From contig CAKAKS010000013.1 in the NCBI GenBank assembly GCA_916700875.1, positions 9,525,117 to 9,589,116 on the forward strand: 64,000 bases of DNA. The letters are read 5' to 3'. Under the pieces are notes generated by a model. That model was not told the origin of the DNA, searched no databases, and was given only the letters and a program-made list of their open reading frames with translations. The position numbers and the translations under genes were made by a program. The stretch is from Sebastes aleutianus. Its lineage: Eukaryota > Chordata > Actinopteri > Perciformes > Sebastidae. Shown here piece by piece: positions 1 through 10,638 of the stretch (its first letter is position 1; every line of letters begins with the position of its first letter).

Positions 1-2153
1 CGTTTTTTTTCCAACGTGTCAATATCCTGTTGGCTGTCCACCAGGATGACCACATCATCTGCATAGGCTGACAATTTTAAAGGTGCATTGCAACCAGGAA
101 TAATCAGCCCCTTAAGATCAGATCTAAGTTTGTTCAACAACGGCTCGATGGCTAGAGAATATAACATGCCAGAGAGGGCACAGCCTTGTCGAACTCCCCT
201 TTGAACATGAAACGGAGCGCTCAAACCACCATTGATTTTCAGGACGCTCTGAATGTCACAATATAAAACCTTAACTGTATCAATAAAACCAGGACTAAAA
301 CCAAAGGCACTCAACGTGAGCCATAAATATTCATGCTCGACACGATCAAAAGCTTTTTCTTGATCTATTGATATAAATCCAGCTTTGAGGCCAAACAGCT
401 TACATATCTCTAAAAGGTCTCGAACCAAAATAATGTTATCAGTGATCAGCCTGCCCGGTACACAGTAGGTCTGATCACACTGAATCACCTGTTCCATCAC
501 TCTGCTCAGCCGCGTTGCCAACACCTTAGAGAGGAGCTTATAGTCAGAGCAGAGCAGAGACACGGGCCTCCAGTTTTTAATGAACTGCAGGTCACCTTTC
601 TTCGGCAGTAAAGTAAGGACCGCTCTCCTGCAGCTAAGCGGCAGATGTCCTCTGGCAAGACTGTCACTCAGTACTGCCAGCAGATCCCCCCCCACCACCG
701 ACCACAAAGATTTATAGAAGTCAACAGGTATTCCATCGATTCCAGGAGCTTTCCCACTTTGCATGCTCTGCAGAGCAGCATAAAGTTCATCAGATGAGAG
801 AGCTGCTTCCAACTCCATGTTACTCTGCTGCTCAACTTGAGGAAGACCGGCACAGAAGCTCTGAAACACAGCCTGCTCCTCTCTGTGTTCACATTTGAAC
901 AGGTTACTGTAGAAGCTGACAGCATGTTTTCGGATTGCAGTGTGATCAGACAGAACCTGCCCAGTGTCAGACCTTAAACTATGAATGAACCTTTTCTGTC
1001 CATTTTTACGCTCCAGACCAAAGAAAAAATGTGATGGGACATCCATTTGGGCTACATTCTGAAAGCGGGACCTAACCAGAGCCCCCTGAGCTGAGACACT
1101 CAGCAGGTTGGCTAACACACACTTTTTGACTTCAAGTGTCTCAATGTGTCGTTGATCTCTTGTGGTCTCAGCTAAGTCTCTGAGTTCCTCCACTTCAGAC
1201 TCCAGAGCTTTCACTGAACTAGTCAAGGTTCTTGTGACATTCTGAGTGTACTGTTGACAAAACTGTTTGATTTGGACCTTTCCAAAATCCCACCACTGCT
1301 GTAAAGACACATAATCATGCTTCATATTTTGGTGATTTTTCCAAAAAAAACTAAAAGTTTCTCTGAAGTTCTTATCCTCCAGTAAAGCCGTGTTAAAATG
1401 CCAATAAGCACTACTGGGTTTTACACATTTTATAAAAACAGAGGCTGTTACAAGCGAGTGATCAGAAAAGCCAACAGGGCTGATCAAACAACTTTTAAAA
1501 ACATTAAAATGATGCTTAAAACAATAAAAACGATCAAGCCTGGCCATAGACAGTAAATGATCCTTAACATGTGTCCAGGTGTATTGTCTCTGTTTGTTGT
1601 GAAAGCCTCTCCACACATCACACAACTCCTGAGCCTCCATGAGATGAATGAGACGAGTGCGAGAGGCAGCGTGAGGCTCTGCATGGTTCCTGTCTAACCT
1701 GCTGTCCTCAGTGCAGTTAAAGTCTCCACCGATGAAGACATATTCTTCACTGTTACACTTCTCAATCACCTCATTTAAAACATCTAGAAACACGAGTCTC
1801 TCCGCTCCCACAACTGGAGCATAAATATTAATAAATACCATCTTTACATTTTCATACACTGCTCTTACTTTTAACAGACGACCTTTAAGAACTTCTTCAC
1901 ATTCTACCGACTGAGGAATAAAGTTTTTGGAAAAAAGAATTCCAACACCACAACTGTTACTGGTTTTGTGAGTTAAAAAGGTTTCACCAGTCCATTCTCT
2001 CCTCCAGTCAGCCTCGTTATCAGAGGTACTGTGTGTCTCTTGTATAAAAATAACATCCAACTTTTTAAGAGAACACAGCTTGAAAAGAGAAGCCCTTTTC
2101 CCATCATCCCTTGCTCCATTTATGTTCAGGCTTCCTATTCGTATGTCCCCCAT
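1..2153 (-). CDS. LINE ORF2: endonuclease / reverse transcriptase (partial, open to window edge)
   Basis: About 717 codons read from the ATG at 2153 to base 1 without a stop, so the C-terminal part lies outside the window. The N-terminal part has the APE-type endonuclease signatures NINGARD, IQETH, GGDFN and SDHSLV. The RT region follows with GKAPGIDGIP, RPVSLLCSDYKLLSK, DQEKAFDRVEH, GVRQGCALSGMLY and the catalytic AYADDV, whose YADD codons are at bases 54-65. These are the standard motifs of L1/Tx1-clade ORF2 proteins, which nick target DNA and prime reverse transcription there. No frameshift was found when the frame was read through, suggesting a young copy. The start codon was chosen because the endonuclease motif NINGARD begins about 10 residues after it. 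Confidence 0.93.
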   Translation of the reverse strand, partial: MGDIRIGSLNINGARDDGKRASLFKLCSLKKLDVIFIQETHSTSDNEADWRREWTGETFLTHKTSNSCGVGILFSKNFIPQSVECEEVLKGRLLKVRAVYENVKMVFINIYAPVVGAERLVFLDVLNEVIEKCNSEEYVFIGGDFNCTEDSRLDRNHAEPHAASRTRLIHLMEAQELCDVWRGFHNKQRQYTWTHVKDHLLSMARLDRFYCFKHHFNVFKSCLISPVGFSDHSLVTASVFIKCVKPSSAYWHFNTALLEDKNFRETFSFFWKNHQNMKHDYVSLQQWWDFGKVQIKQFCQQYTQNVTRTLTSSVKALESEVEELRDLAETTRDQRHIETLEVKKCVLANLLSVSAQGALVRSRFQNVAQMDVPSHFFFGLERKNGQKRFIHSLRSDTGQVLSDHTAIRKHAVSFYSNLFKCEHREEQAVFQSFCAGLPQVEQQSNMELEAALSSDELYAALQSMQSGKAPGIDGIPVDFYKSLWSVVGGDLLAVLSDSLARGHLPLSCRRAVLTLLPKKGDLQFIKNWRPVSLLCSDYKLLSKVLATRLSRVMEQVIQCDQTYCVPGRLITDNIILVRDLLEICKLFGLKAGFISIDQEKAFDRVEHEYLWLTLSAFGFSPGFIDTVKVLYCDIQSVLKINGGLSAPFHVQRGVRQGCALSGMLYSLAIEPLLNKLRSDLKGLIIPGCNAPLKLSAYADDVVILVDSQQDIDTLEKK

Positions 2154-2222
2154 GGCATAGAAAAAAAGTTGTAAAACAAAAGCAAATGAACAAAACAAGA
2201 AAAAAAGGAATATCTATCAGAT

Positions 2223-3998
2223 TTATTCATCATCTTTAAACTGTTTTTTGATCTTTTGAACTATTTTCTTTATACGGTAAGTCTCCTGGTCAGTGAAAGC
2301 TTTCTCCCCAAAAATTCTAGGACTTCTGAGAGAAACCTTCACTGAATCAACAAAGAGCTGTAAATCAGGGAACACACTTTCAACTCTAACATTCCTGAGT
2401 CCCTTAGTGTCCTGTAGGAACTTCTTAATACTGGTTAAAGAGTAGACACTCCTCTTGTGAGCCCACGTCTGTGAGGAAGCTAGAGACTCCACATCACTCT
2501 CCTCATCACCTTCACTCTCACCTGACTGCAGACTGAGCTCACTCTGAGGAGAGGTCTTCTTCACTTTACCAGACGACTGACCCTCGTCACTAGTCACCTT
2601 CCTCTTCTTCTCTTTAGAAGAGTCTTCATCCACCAACATCTCACTTTCCTCCTCCAGAGAACATTCTGCCTCCTTCGTTTCAGTCTGTGTGTCGACTGTG
2701 TCACTATTAATACTGTCAGCATGTGATTGATCAGTAACCTCCACAACAGCACTTAAACCAGCAGAGACTGGACCAGCCCCCCCAGAACCAGCAGAGACCG
2801 GACCAGCCTCACCAGAACCAGCAGATACTGAACCAGAAGGGACTGGACCAGCAGAGACCAGACCAGCAGAGACTGAACCAGCAGAAACTGGACCAACAGA
2901 GACTGGACCAGTAAAGACCGGACCAGCCCCCCCAGAACCAGCAGAGACCTGACCAGCCCCACCAGAACCAGCAGAGACCGGACCAGCAGAGACTGGACCA
3001 GCAGAGACTGGACCAGTCACACCCGAACCAGCAAAGACTGGACCAGCAGAGACTGGACCAGCAGAGACTGGACCAGCCGCACCCGAACCAGCAAAGACCA
3101 GACCAGTAGAGACTGGACCAACTGCACCCGAACCAGCAGAGACCGGCCCAGCCGCATCCGGACCACCAGAACCCGAACCAGCAGCCTCAGAACCAGCAGC
3201 CCCTTGTTGCTCAGCCTCAGTCTGCTGTGTACTGTGTGTACTCTGAGTATTGTCTTTCTGTGTACTGTGTGTACTCTGAGTATTGTCTTGCTGTGTACTG
3301 TGTGTACTCTGAGTATTGTCTTGTTCTGGACTTGGTGCTGCAGGCTCACCATTATGTGTCCCAGCGTTTTGTTTCTGTGGACAGGCACGGATGAGGTGAC
3401 CCTCCATTCCACAGCCAAAACATTTCATTCTCCCTGAAGACACATGAACAGTGTAGTCAAACTCCTCCACCCTGAACTTCAACATCAAATTTAACTCCTC
3501 AGTGTTGTTCTTTAGAATCATGAAGACCTGCCTTCTGAAGGAAACCACGTGTTTCAGGTGAGGAGATTTACAGCCCAGAGGAATCAGTTTAATTGGAGAC
3601 ATTAAATGTCCATGTCTCACCAGTTCCCTCTGCAACATTTCATTACTAATGAATGGAGGGACTTTTGACAGAATGATCTTTTTGGCCGGATTAACCAGCG
3701 GCACTACCTGAACAAAGGTGTCTTTAATCACCACACCTTGTTCAACAACCACGTTCACTTTATCAACGCTGTCCAGAAAAATCACGACTCCATTATTCAT
3801 TCTGGATGCGGACTTAACACTGCCATAACCGACCATTTCTCCGATTGCTAAACTGCAATCCTCAACGGAGCAGATAACAGCTGGACAGAGTTTAACTCCA
3901 TGCCGGCGGGTGAGCTTCTCCAGCCCCGCACCTCCGACTCCAAGAGCCGGCATGACTCCCAGCCGAGCCGGTCGGCACCGCTCCGGAGCCGAACACAC
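2223..3998 (-). CDS. LINE ORF1 protein: RRM-like region, CCHC zinc knuckle, low-complexity repeats
   Basis: 591 codons. Residues about 105-190 have the alternating pattern of an RRM-like nucleic-acid-binding fold. A CX2CX4HX4C zinc knuckle follows at C193-C206 (CFGCGMEGHLIRAC). Next come three copies of a 10-residue DNTQSTHSTQ-like unit (about 227-258), then a long Gly/Ala/Ser/Pro tract built from AGPVSAGSG-like units (about 262-440). An acidic Ser-rich segment and a basic C-terminus complete the protein. ORF1 proteins of this class bind element RNA to form the retrotransposition RNP. The tract is itself a minisatellite at 2750-3180 and probably varies in length between copies. An internal Met at residue 16 is an alternative start. 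Confidence 0.88.
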   Translation of the reverse strand: MCSAPERCRPARLGVMPALGVGGAGLEKLTRRHGVKLCPAVICSVEDCSLAIGEMVGYGSVKSASRMNNGVVIFLDSVDKVNVVVEQGVVIKDTFVQVVPLVNPAKKIILSKVPPFISNEMLQRELVRHGHLMSPIKLIPLGCKSPHLKHVVSFRRQVFMILKNNTEELNLMLKFRVEEFDYTVHVSSGRMKCFGCGMEGHLIRACPQKQNAGTHNGEPAAPSPEQDNTQSTHSTQQDNTQSTHSTQKDNTQSTHSTQQTEAEQQGAAGSEAAGSGSGGPDAAGPVSAGSGAVGPVSTGLVFAGSGAAGPVSAGPVSAGPVFAGSGVTGPVSAGPVSAGPVSAGSGGAGQVSAGSGGAGPVFTGPVSVGPVSAGSVSAGLVSAGPVPSGSVSAGSGEAGPVSAGSGGAGPVSAGLSAVVEVTDQSHADSINSDTVDTQTETKEAECSLEEESEMLVDEDSSKEKKRKVTSDEGQSSGKVKKTSPQSELSLQSGESEGDEESDVESLASSQTWAHKRSVYSLTSIKKFLQDTKGLRNVRVESVFPDLQLFVDSVKVSLRSPRIFGEKAFTDQETYRIKKIVQKIKKQFKDDE

Positions 3999-5282
3999 TT
4001 CAAACTACAGTTATAAATCTAACAACTAACCAACTAACCAACAAACAAACAAACAAACAAATTAACAAACTAATAAACTAACAAACTAACAAACTAACAA
4101 ACAAACAAAAGATAGAAAACACAATCACGCTCAGACACGCTCTCACCGTCTTCCACTCCAGCATGCACTCAGAGAGAGAAAGAGAGAGAGAGGGAGAGAG
4201 CGAGAGAGAGAGGAGGAGGAGGAGGAAGAGCAGAAAAGGAGTTAACAGGTGAAGTCTGGACTGTTTCCAACCTGGAAGAGAGAAAATGCCCAGAAAGCTC
4301 ACTGAGCCATCTGAATGCTCAGAGTTGATCCTTCACCGCTGGATAACCACCGGACTCAGTGATTATGCCCCCATGCCGCCCTCCTCCTCCTCATGGACAC
4401 ATGCCCATGGACTGGAGACATCTCTGGAGGACCACAGAACTACCAGAAAGGTACCACCCTGCTTTGTTCAGAGGTTAAAGGGTATATAGCCTACATAGAC
4501 TGTGCTGCTTATACAATGTGTTAAAGGGTTAATACAGTCAGTTAGTTCTCTAGTGACCCAAGATAAGTAACATTGAGTAAATCAGAGTTACCCTACAAAA
4601 GTTAATAGACCCCATCATACATACATAGAGGGTAGACGGCTGCACATAGATTGTATTTAGGATCAAATATACTCTTGTATATTGGTTCTCCAGTGCAAGA
4701 GATCAGGTGGAAGTGTGTTGAAAGGAGTAGCCACATAGTGCTTCACACTGCAGACATAAAAGAACAGCCCATAGTGAGAGTGTGAGAGAGAGAAGTGAGA
4801 GACGTGTAGAGACCCTCCCTTATGAAGCTATGTGTGTATTTATTTAGCCTATTTATCTTCTACCGTTACCCCGATCCTGTGCTTAAATAATGTGACACTT
4901 TTATAGAATGACAAACCTGTCTTCTTGGCTTTATTTTGACATGTTTGCTTTTACTTGGTTTACTCGATTTGATCTAATGAGGAGTCAGTTGGAAGTCGGT
5001 TGGAAACCTGTTTGGTGAGAGTGTTCAACACTGTTGATCTCAAAGCAGATCATACTTCCTGTTCTTCCTCAGTTGTAAATATCTAATCCACTAAAGTGGC
5101 TCCATCTTGTGTCAGAAGTACATTAGTGTTCCTGTCTTGGTGTCAGTCCACTGGTCAGTCATGTGTAATCAGTAGCACAGAGGAAGAAGTCCTGTGAGGA
5201 CTAAAGACAGACTGTAGATTGTCTCTGTTCTACCTGTAATAACTGAACTTGTATCTGATGTGTTTCTGTCTCCTCTTACAGG
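3999..5282. other. LINE 5' UTR region and upstream flank of gene A
   Basis: 3999-4300 is the likely LINE leader and includes a (CAAA/CTAA)-like stretch at 4020-4110 and a GA-rich tract at 4166-4230. A short ORF at 4286-4489 ends near an AG/GTACC junction but has no other support. From about 4960 the sequence matches the 5' flank shared by the Ig paralogues (compare 36060-36373 and 13430-13643). It ends in a pyrimidine tract and AG one base before the ATG of gene A. The further upstream part of the duplicated flank seen in other copies is missing here. Confidence 0.6.
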
Positions 5283-6523
5283 ATGAAGATGATCTGCAGC
5301 ATCCTGCTGCTCCTCAGTCTGACCTCCTGTGTCTCTGGTTAGTTGACCTTCACTTTATTATCCACAAACACTAAATACACTTTCAGACAAACATCTCTAG
5401 ATGGAGTTTGACATGTTCAAGTTGTCAGTTTGTCTGCTGCTCACTTTCCCTCTCTGTCTCCTCTACAGGAGCATTTGTAGTGAATGTGACACAGACCTCC
5501 TATCAGGCAGAGGAGAACCACAACATCACACTGGAGTGGATGTTCACAACCAGAACCAACAGTTCCTCCAACTCACTTTTTATCTACTGTGAACTGTCAG
5601 CTGAGCTCAGACCCTTAGTCCTGTTTCATCTCCATGAAGGTGTTGAGCTCCCAGAGTCTCAGGATGAACAGTTTACAGGACGAGTCCGGTGGGACAAAGA
5701 CGTCCTCAGAGACGGACGAATCAGACTTCACATGTCCAGACTCAGGATTAATGACTCTGGTGTGTACCGGTGTGACATGCAGACAGGTGATGGTAGTGGC
5801 TCTAGGATATGTCACCTCAAAGTCACAGGTGAGTTGATTCAGTAGAAGCCAGTCAGTGAAACCAGACTAAGAGTCTACAGCCCTGCTAGTGCTAAACACA
5901 TCTTAGTTTAGCATGTTAGCATGCTGCAGGGGTCATACTACACTTCTGCCATTTTGGACGGCAGTAAAACGTACGTCATGGCTACCGCTGATGAAGACTA
6001 GGATCATATTTAGTCTTTCTTTTGTCAGTCTGCTGGATTTATTTAGTTTCCTGTTTCAGTAAAATGGTTCCACTTCAGACAATCACACACATTTTATTTT
6101 CTGTCCTTTACAGCAGCTGCTGATGAGCCCAAACCTCTGACACCAACAATGAGACCACAACCAGAGAGACCAACAATGAGACCACAACCAGAGAGTCGGG
6201 GAAGGATCGGCCTCTACGTTGGACTGGGACTAACAGCAGCTCTACTGGTTCTCTGTGCTGGACTCTACTTTGTCTTCCATCGTTCTTTTACTAAATCTAT
6301 TGATAAAAGAGGAAACATCAATACAGCCGTACAGACGATGAGTTTCTCAGAGAAACAACCCATCAGGACTAACCAAGCGGTAACCTCCAGTGCTGAGATA
6401 AGGTCGTGTCTAGAGGGTAACCTCCAAGCTGCGAAAATGTTCAAAAACTCTTGCGAGACTCGCTGCCCGATGACCTATCCTAACCTCAACTATTCAAGGT
6501 CAATACTAACCTTAACTATTTGA
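5283..6523 (+). CDS. Ig gene A: PD-L1/B7-like single V-set membrane protein (274 aa, three coding exons)
   Basis: Coding exons 5283-5337, 5469-5828 and 6114-6523; all introns are GT-AG, phase 1. The product has signal peptide MKMICSILLLLSLTSCVSG and a V-set domain (about 20-138) ending in the F-strand motif DSGVYRC and a G strand with an extra Cys (C133). The stalk has two MRPQPERPT-type units, the membrane segment is about 170-193 and the cytoplasmic tail is about 80 residues. The B-strand Cys is replaced by W42; Cys59 lies where the C-strand Trp should be; C120 is canonical. N-glycosylation sequons include NVT, NIT and NDS. It is probably a cell-surface ligand or receptor of immune cells; partner unknown. 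A one-base deletion in the tail (ATACTAACC where neighbouring units read ATACCTAACC) gives the stop at 6521. Downstream the frame continues as a minisatellite. AATAAA lies at 7624. Confidence 0.85.
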
Positions 6524-7190
6524 TATCAATGCTTAACCGTAACCATTCAAAGTCAATGCCTAACTTCAACTATTCAAGGTCAATACCTAACTTCAACCAT
6601 TCAAGGTCAATACCTAACATCAACCATTCAAGGTCAATACCTAACCTCAACTATTCAAGGTCAATACCTAACTTCAACCATTCAAGGTCAATACCTAACC
6701 TCAACTATTCAAGGTCAATACCTAACTTCAACCATTCAAGGTCAATACCTAACTTCAACCATTCAAGGTCAATACCTAACCTCAACCATTCAAGGTCAAT
6801 ACCTAACTTCAACCATTCAAGGTCAATACCTAAATTCAACCATTCAAGGTCAATACCTAACTTCAACCATTCAAGGTCAATACCTAACTTCAACCATTCA
6901 AGGTCAATACCTAACTTCAACCATTCAAGGTCAATACCTAACCTCAACTATTCAAGGTCAATACCTAACTTCAACCATTCAAGGTCAATACCTAACTTCA
7001 ACCATTCAAGGTCAATACCTAACTTCAACCATTCAAGGTCAATACCTAACCTCAACTATTCAAGGTCAATACCTAACTTCAACCATTCAAGGTCAATACC
7101 TAACCTCAACTATTCAAGGTCAATACCTAACTTCAACCATTCAAGGTCAATACCTAACTTCAACCATTCAAGGTCAATACCTAACCTCAA
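6480..7190 (+). repeat. 27-bp minisatellite (about 25 units) grown from the coding tail of gene A
   Basis: The unit CCTAACTTCAACCATTCAAG plus GTCAATA is 27 bp and encodes the 9-residue unit PN(F/L)N(H/Y)SRSI. The same unit occurs once or twice at the C-terminus of paralogues C and E (NLNHSRSMPNLNY). Here it is tandemly amplified. Because 27 is divisible by 3, the array stays open for 236 codons (6520-7230), ending in SSSLYEEFIIKI and a stop. That frame is offset from gene A's exon 3 by one deleted base, so it is translated only if that deletion is absent in some alleles or bypassed. Confidence 0.95.
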
Positions 7191-7640
7191 CTCATCATCA
7201 CTGTATGAAGAGTTCATCATTAAGATTTAGCTGTAAGTTGGTTCAGTTTTCCTTCCAGCTGTTATCAATCATGTGTTTTATGTCCTCTGTTTACTGATGC
7301 ATATTGTTACTTTGCACTGAATATCCTAATGTTAACTTGAATGTGTTCATTCATATAAATGTAGTGATTCCTTCAGTATGGCCCTAGCATGGTCTGCTAC
7401 ATTAACTTTGACTCTCAGCATCTAATATTCATGAATTCAACCGTTATCTTAAGTTATTGTTTAAATGTTACTGAGCTGTACGGTGAGAAGAAGAAGAACA
7501 AAAGATGATCTTCACCTTGTTGTTCTGGATCTTGAGGGTCACCTTTGTGGGCGGCCCAACCTGTCATCCATGTGCTCACCTGTTCACTTCTGTTTCCATG
7601 GAAACCAGATTTGTTTGCCTTTGAATAAAACATTTACTAT
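7191..7640 (+). other. 3' end and 3' UTR of gene A with poly(A) signal
   Basis: Contains the SSSLYEEFIIKI-type terminal coding segment (7187-7230), then a 3' UTR block shared with other copies (found inverted at 18290-18600, 20780-21060 and 39590-39880). AATAAA is at 7624-7629. Confidence 0.6.
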
Positions 7641-9340
7641 ATGGTATTTGTTTATTTGTTTTAGTTGTATTATTTCAGAAGTGTGGGACAGGCACATTAA
7701 GATGGAAAAAATGATATAAATGATTAGTAAACAAATAAATAATGTTAATATGGTGTAAAGTAATATGAATATGAAACAGTTCCATTTAAATAACCTCATT
7801 TAACGTATCTCAACATTGAGACCACAGTTGAGGGACATGAAGAAAAAGTGATGTTTGGACCAATAAAATGCTCCATAAACTTTATTAAATGACATTATTT
7901 ATAATGTCAAGATGGGTAATAACACGGTGTATATGTTTATCAAGCATTGCACTAAAAGTTTTAACATAAATCTAAAATGTCATTGCTGGAACTTAGAGAT
8001 GCTCGTAGTGGCAGAAACACTCTGTTACTGTTGTGAACTCCTGAAAGTTAAAGTCAAACATTCAGTTTTAGCAGTTTGATGAATAACACAACAAAGTAAC
8101 ATATGATAAATATTGAGTTGATTGTTGGAGTTATGGAGAAGGTGTAGGACTATGTACTTCTTCCAACTTCTTTTCGGACATGTCATATTTATTTATGTTG
8201 ATTATTTGTTTACTGTTCATTTTATTAGTTATTCTTGTTTTGTTTTTTACTTGTTACATGTTCCAAATAATTAATAAAATAACGAAATGGTTGTCACCGT
8301 CCACTCATATTAAACATGAATCACAATTAGTGTATGAGAATAATATGCAAGATCAGCATATAGTTTGTTATTATGAAGAGCTGAATGGTGCATTGCATTA
8401 AATGCTGCAGGCTGCAAGGCATTATGGGATGTTATTCTCTCCTTTCCTTTGGTAAAGGATGCTCCAGTGTTTCCTCTGCTAAAGGAGATAAGAAAGGAAG
8501 CACTGAAGCTCCTTTCCTTTGGAGTTACTTTAGTGTCTTTATTATGCAATCAAACAAAAAAAAAAGAAATAGGTTTGAGAGCAAAACTTTCCACTGATAT
8601 CAAAATATGTCTGCTTACAAAACCAAAAACTCCCGCATTTGTAAATTACTGAGCATATCTGGTATTGAGTTCCCTCATTTCAGTGGCCTCATGTGCATAA
8701 GCACAGGAACTCAATACCAGATATTGACACCCTCATTTGCATACTTATGCAAATGAGGGTCCGTCTCGGAGGTTGACGGAAGGTCTGTAATGCAACGTTC
8801 AGGGTCTGCTCAGTTAAATGAGTATCGGGCGATGGTAGATTATAACTATCATTATGCGTTAATGTAAATAAATAAATAGATTTTTTGGCGAGAAACTTGA
8901 ATAACTACAGTTGTTTAAAGGAGATGTTTTCACAGCAATATAAAATAGATAATAGAGAGGGAATGATGACCTGTTTAACTTCCTAACATGAACTCTGAGC
9001 ACCTCATAATATAGAATTACAAATACTAATGCCAAGATTTATTTTAATCAATAAAAATAAATGTATTAATTTCCTAATCATTAGAATTGTGTGTTGTGCG
9101 AATAACCACTAAAGATGACAATATCAAAGTAAAAGGACAACAAATAGAATTGGAATTCAGCACAACATTGAATGAAAGCAGAACTCTGTTTATTAAAGTG
9201 TGAATTTGCAATAAAAATATTTTGTCCCTAAAATCTAGGAATAATTGTGATAAATATATGTGATCTCAATATTGATCCAAATAATCGTGATTAGCATTTC
9301 GTCCATTATCGTGCAGCCCTACCACCTTATAGAGCTTCAG
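7641..9340. other. Intergenic: dispersed repeat blocks and palindromes
   Basis: No gene seen. 7800-8060 recurs inverted at about 18030-18260 and 59050-59190. 8100-8560 recurs in direct orientation at about 53660-54140. A double palindrome lies at 8655-8760 (separate entry). The rest is AT-rich. Confidence 0.55.
8655..8760. repeat. Two adjacent perfect inverted repeats, one made of POU octamer sites
   Basis: Arms 8655-8673 and 8706-8724 are 19-bp perfect complements (ATCTGGTATTGAGTTCC core) around a 32-base loop. They are followed at once by a 15-bp perfect hairpin at 8729-8743/8746-8760 with a 2-base loop. Each arm of the second hairpin contains the octamer ATTTGCAT or its complement ATGCAAAT, the classical POU/Oct-factor site. 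Confidence 0.9.
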
Positions 9341-9599
9341 TGCTTAGGTGTAGGGTTGCATCAGACCAACAGTTTGCTGTGGAACTGAAAAGTGAAAGTC
9401 GAAGTCAACCTGAACAAAGGAGGAGCCTCCTCCCAGGAGAGCACCTTTTACGGGAATGAATGGGGCTCCACTTCCAGTTCTCTTATCATGAATCATCAGC
9501 AGTAACGATGACGAGCAGCAGCAGCAGCAGGACCGCTCCACAGTTGGTTGTTGGTGTGCAGTCTCGTAGTTTGGTCCTGTACAACAGAAGAGACACAAG
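9341..9599 (+). promoter_or_regulatory. Candidate promoter and 5'-UTR exon upstream of copy B
   Basis: The segment ends in a splice donor, ACACAAG/GTAATGTAG, at 9599/9600. Homologous blocks with the same donor, in the same orientation relative to their gene, lie upstream of D (minus, end at 34525), G (minus, 48111) and H (minus, 57848). An IRF/ISRE-like site, GAAAAGTGAAAG, is at 9387-9398. An upstream exon is required because the ATG exon of every copy starts one base after a splice acceptor. Transcription itself is inferred. Confidence 0.45.
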
Positions 9600-10493
9600 G
9601 TAATGTAGAAATACAGATAGTTTATTATATTAATCCTGTTTATGTTTTTTTTTGTGAAGAAATGTGGTGAGAATAATTTGGACTGTTTTATATTTCTTGC
9701 TGCCCAGGAACGAATAGAGAGACTAAAGAACCAGGGTCCTCTGGAGTTTAGTTTATAGGTCCTACAGTTGTCTCTCCGTCTTGTTCTCCTTTCCCAGACT
9801 TTACTCTGGAAGTATTTCTTATTTTAACTTGTCATGTGAATATCTATGGCTTTCTCTGTCTAGTTTTTATAACTATTTTGAATATGAAAACACTTGGTAG
9901 TGTCAAGAATCATCATATTGGTGTGATTGTATGCATCAAAGGGTTAAATCAAGCATTTATGAAGTGCTTAGAGGAAATTTGAAAATATTGCGATATATAT
10001 CATGTATTGCGATATTGCTTAAAAATATCGCAATATTATTTTTAGGCCATATCGCCCAGCCCTATTTCAGATATTAAAACGCTTTGTCCTCGTCCTTTAG
10101 TGTCGCTCCTCTAGTCTGTGTTGAGCGTAAAATAAAAAACTGACCAGAAACTTCGTTAACCATCGAGGAGAAATCTAGTTGGTGAAATAGTTTTCCTCTC
10201 TAATCCATGATTAGTCCATGATCTTATGGAGGTATCTAGCCTTTATTTTATTAGCCTGCATTAAAACACCATATTTTAATAAAAACAAGTACTGAATACA
10301 TCCCATCATTCAGTTCAGAACTGTTATTTTAACATTGTGATCATCATTCATTTTTATTTTTATAATCATTCATGTGATAATCATTATTAAGGTTATATTG
10401 TGTTTATGAAGACTGCTGTTCATATTGTTGTTAGAGGTTTGATGAATATATTATTGATTAGAAATGGCTGATAAAGTTCACTGGACCAGTAAC

Positions 10494-10638
10494 TATATAG
10501 TGTTCTGTATATTATATAGTGTATATATACATGTATATATAGTGTTCTGTATATTATATAGTGTATATATACATGTATATATAGTGTTCTGTATATTATA
10601 TAGTGTATATATACATGTATATATAGTGTTCTGTATAT
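10494..10638. repeat. 42-bp minisatellite, about 3.5 units
   Basis: TATATAGTGTTCTGTATATT plus ATATAGTGTATATATACATGTA is repeated tandemly. The array lies in a duplicated segment whose second copy is at 12109-12759. The period is a multiple of three, so both strands stay open; these ORFs are artefacts. Confidence 0.95.

Larger units (their letters stand above)
1..4300 (-). mobile_element. Tx1/L1-like non-LTR retrotransposon (LINE), 3' part cut by window edge
   Basis: A two-ORF LINE read on the minus strand. ORF1 (3998 to 2223) is followed after about 70 bases by ORF2 (from 2153), which runs off the left edge. ORF2 carries an apurinic-endonuclease-type domain and a reverse transcriptase. ORF1 has an RRM-like region and a CCHC knuckle. 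This layout is typical of fish Tx1/L1-clade elements. The 5' UTR appears to occupy about 3999-4300 and includes a purine-rich stretch on the plus strand. Its exact 5' end and target-site duplication are not resolved. It sits in the upstream flank of Ig gene A. Confidence 0.9.

Noticed and set aside
4286..4489. 67-codon ORF with a possible donor at its end
   Set aside because: No acceptor, homology or neighbouring exon in frame; within the LINE leader/flank boundary.
5408..5845. 145-codon ORF starting MTCSSCQFVCC, present in every Ig copy
   Set aside because: It reads through the 3' end of intron 1 into the V exon. The upstream ATG exon supplies a proper signal peptide and in-phase splicing. 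Its presence in all copies follows from recent duplication.
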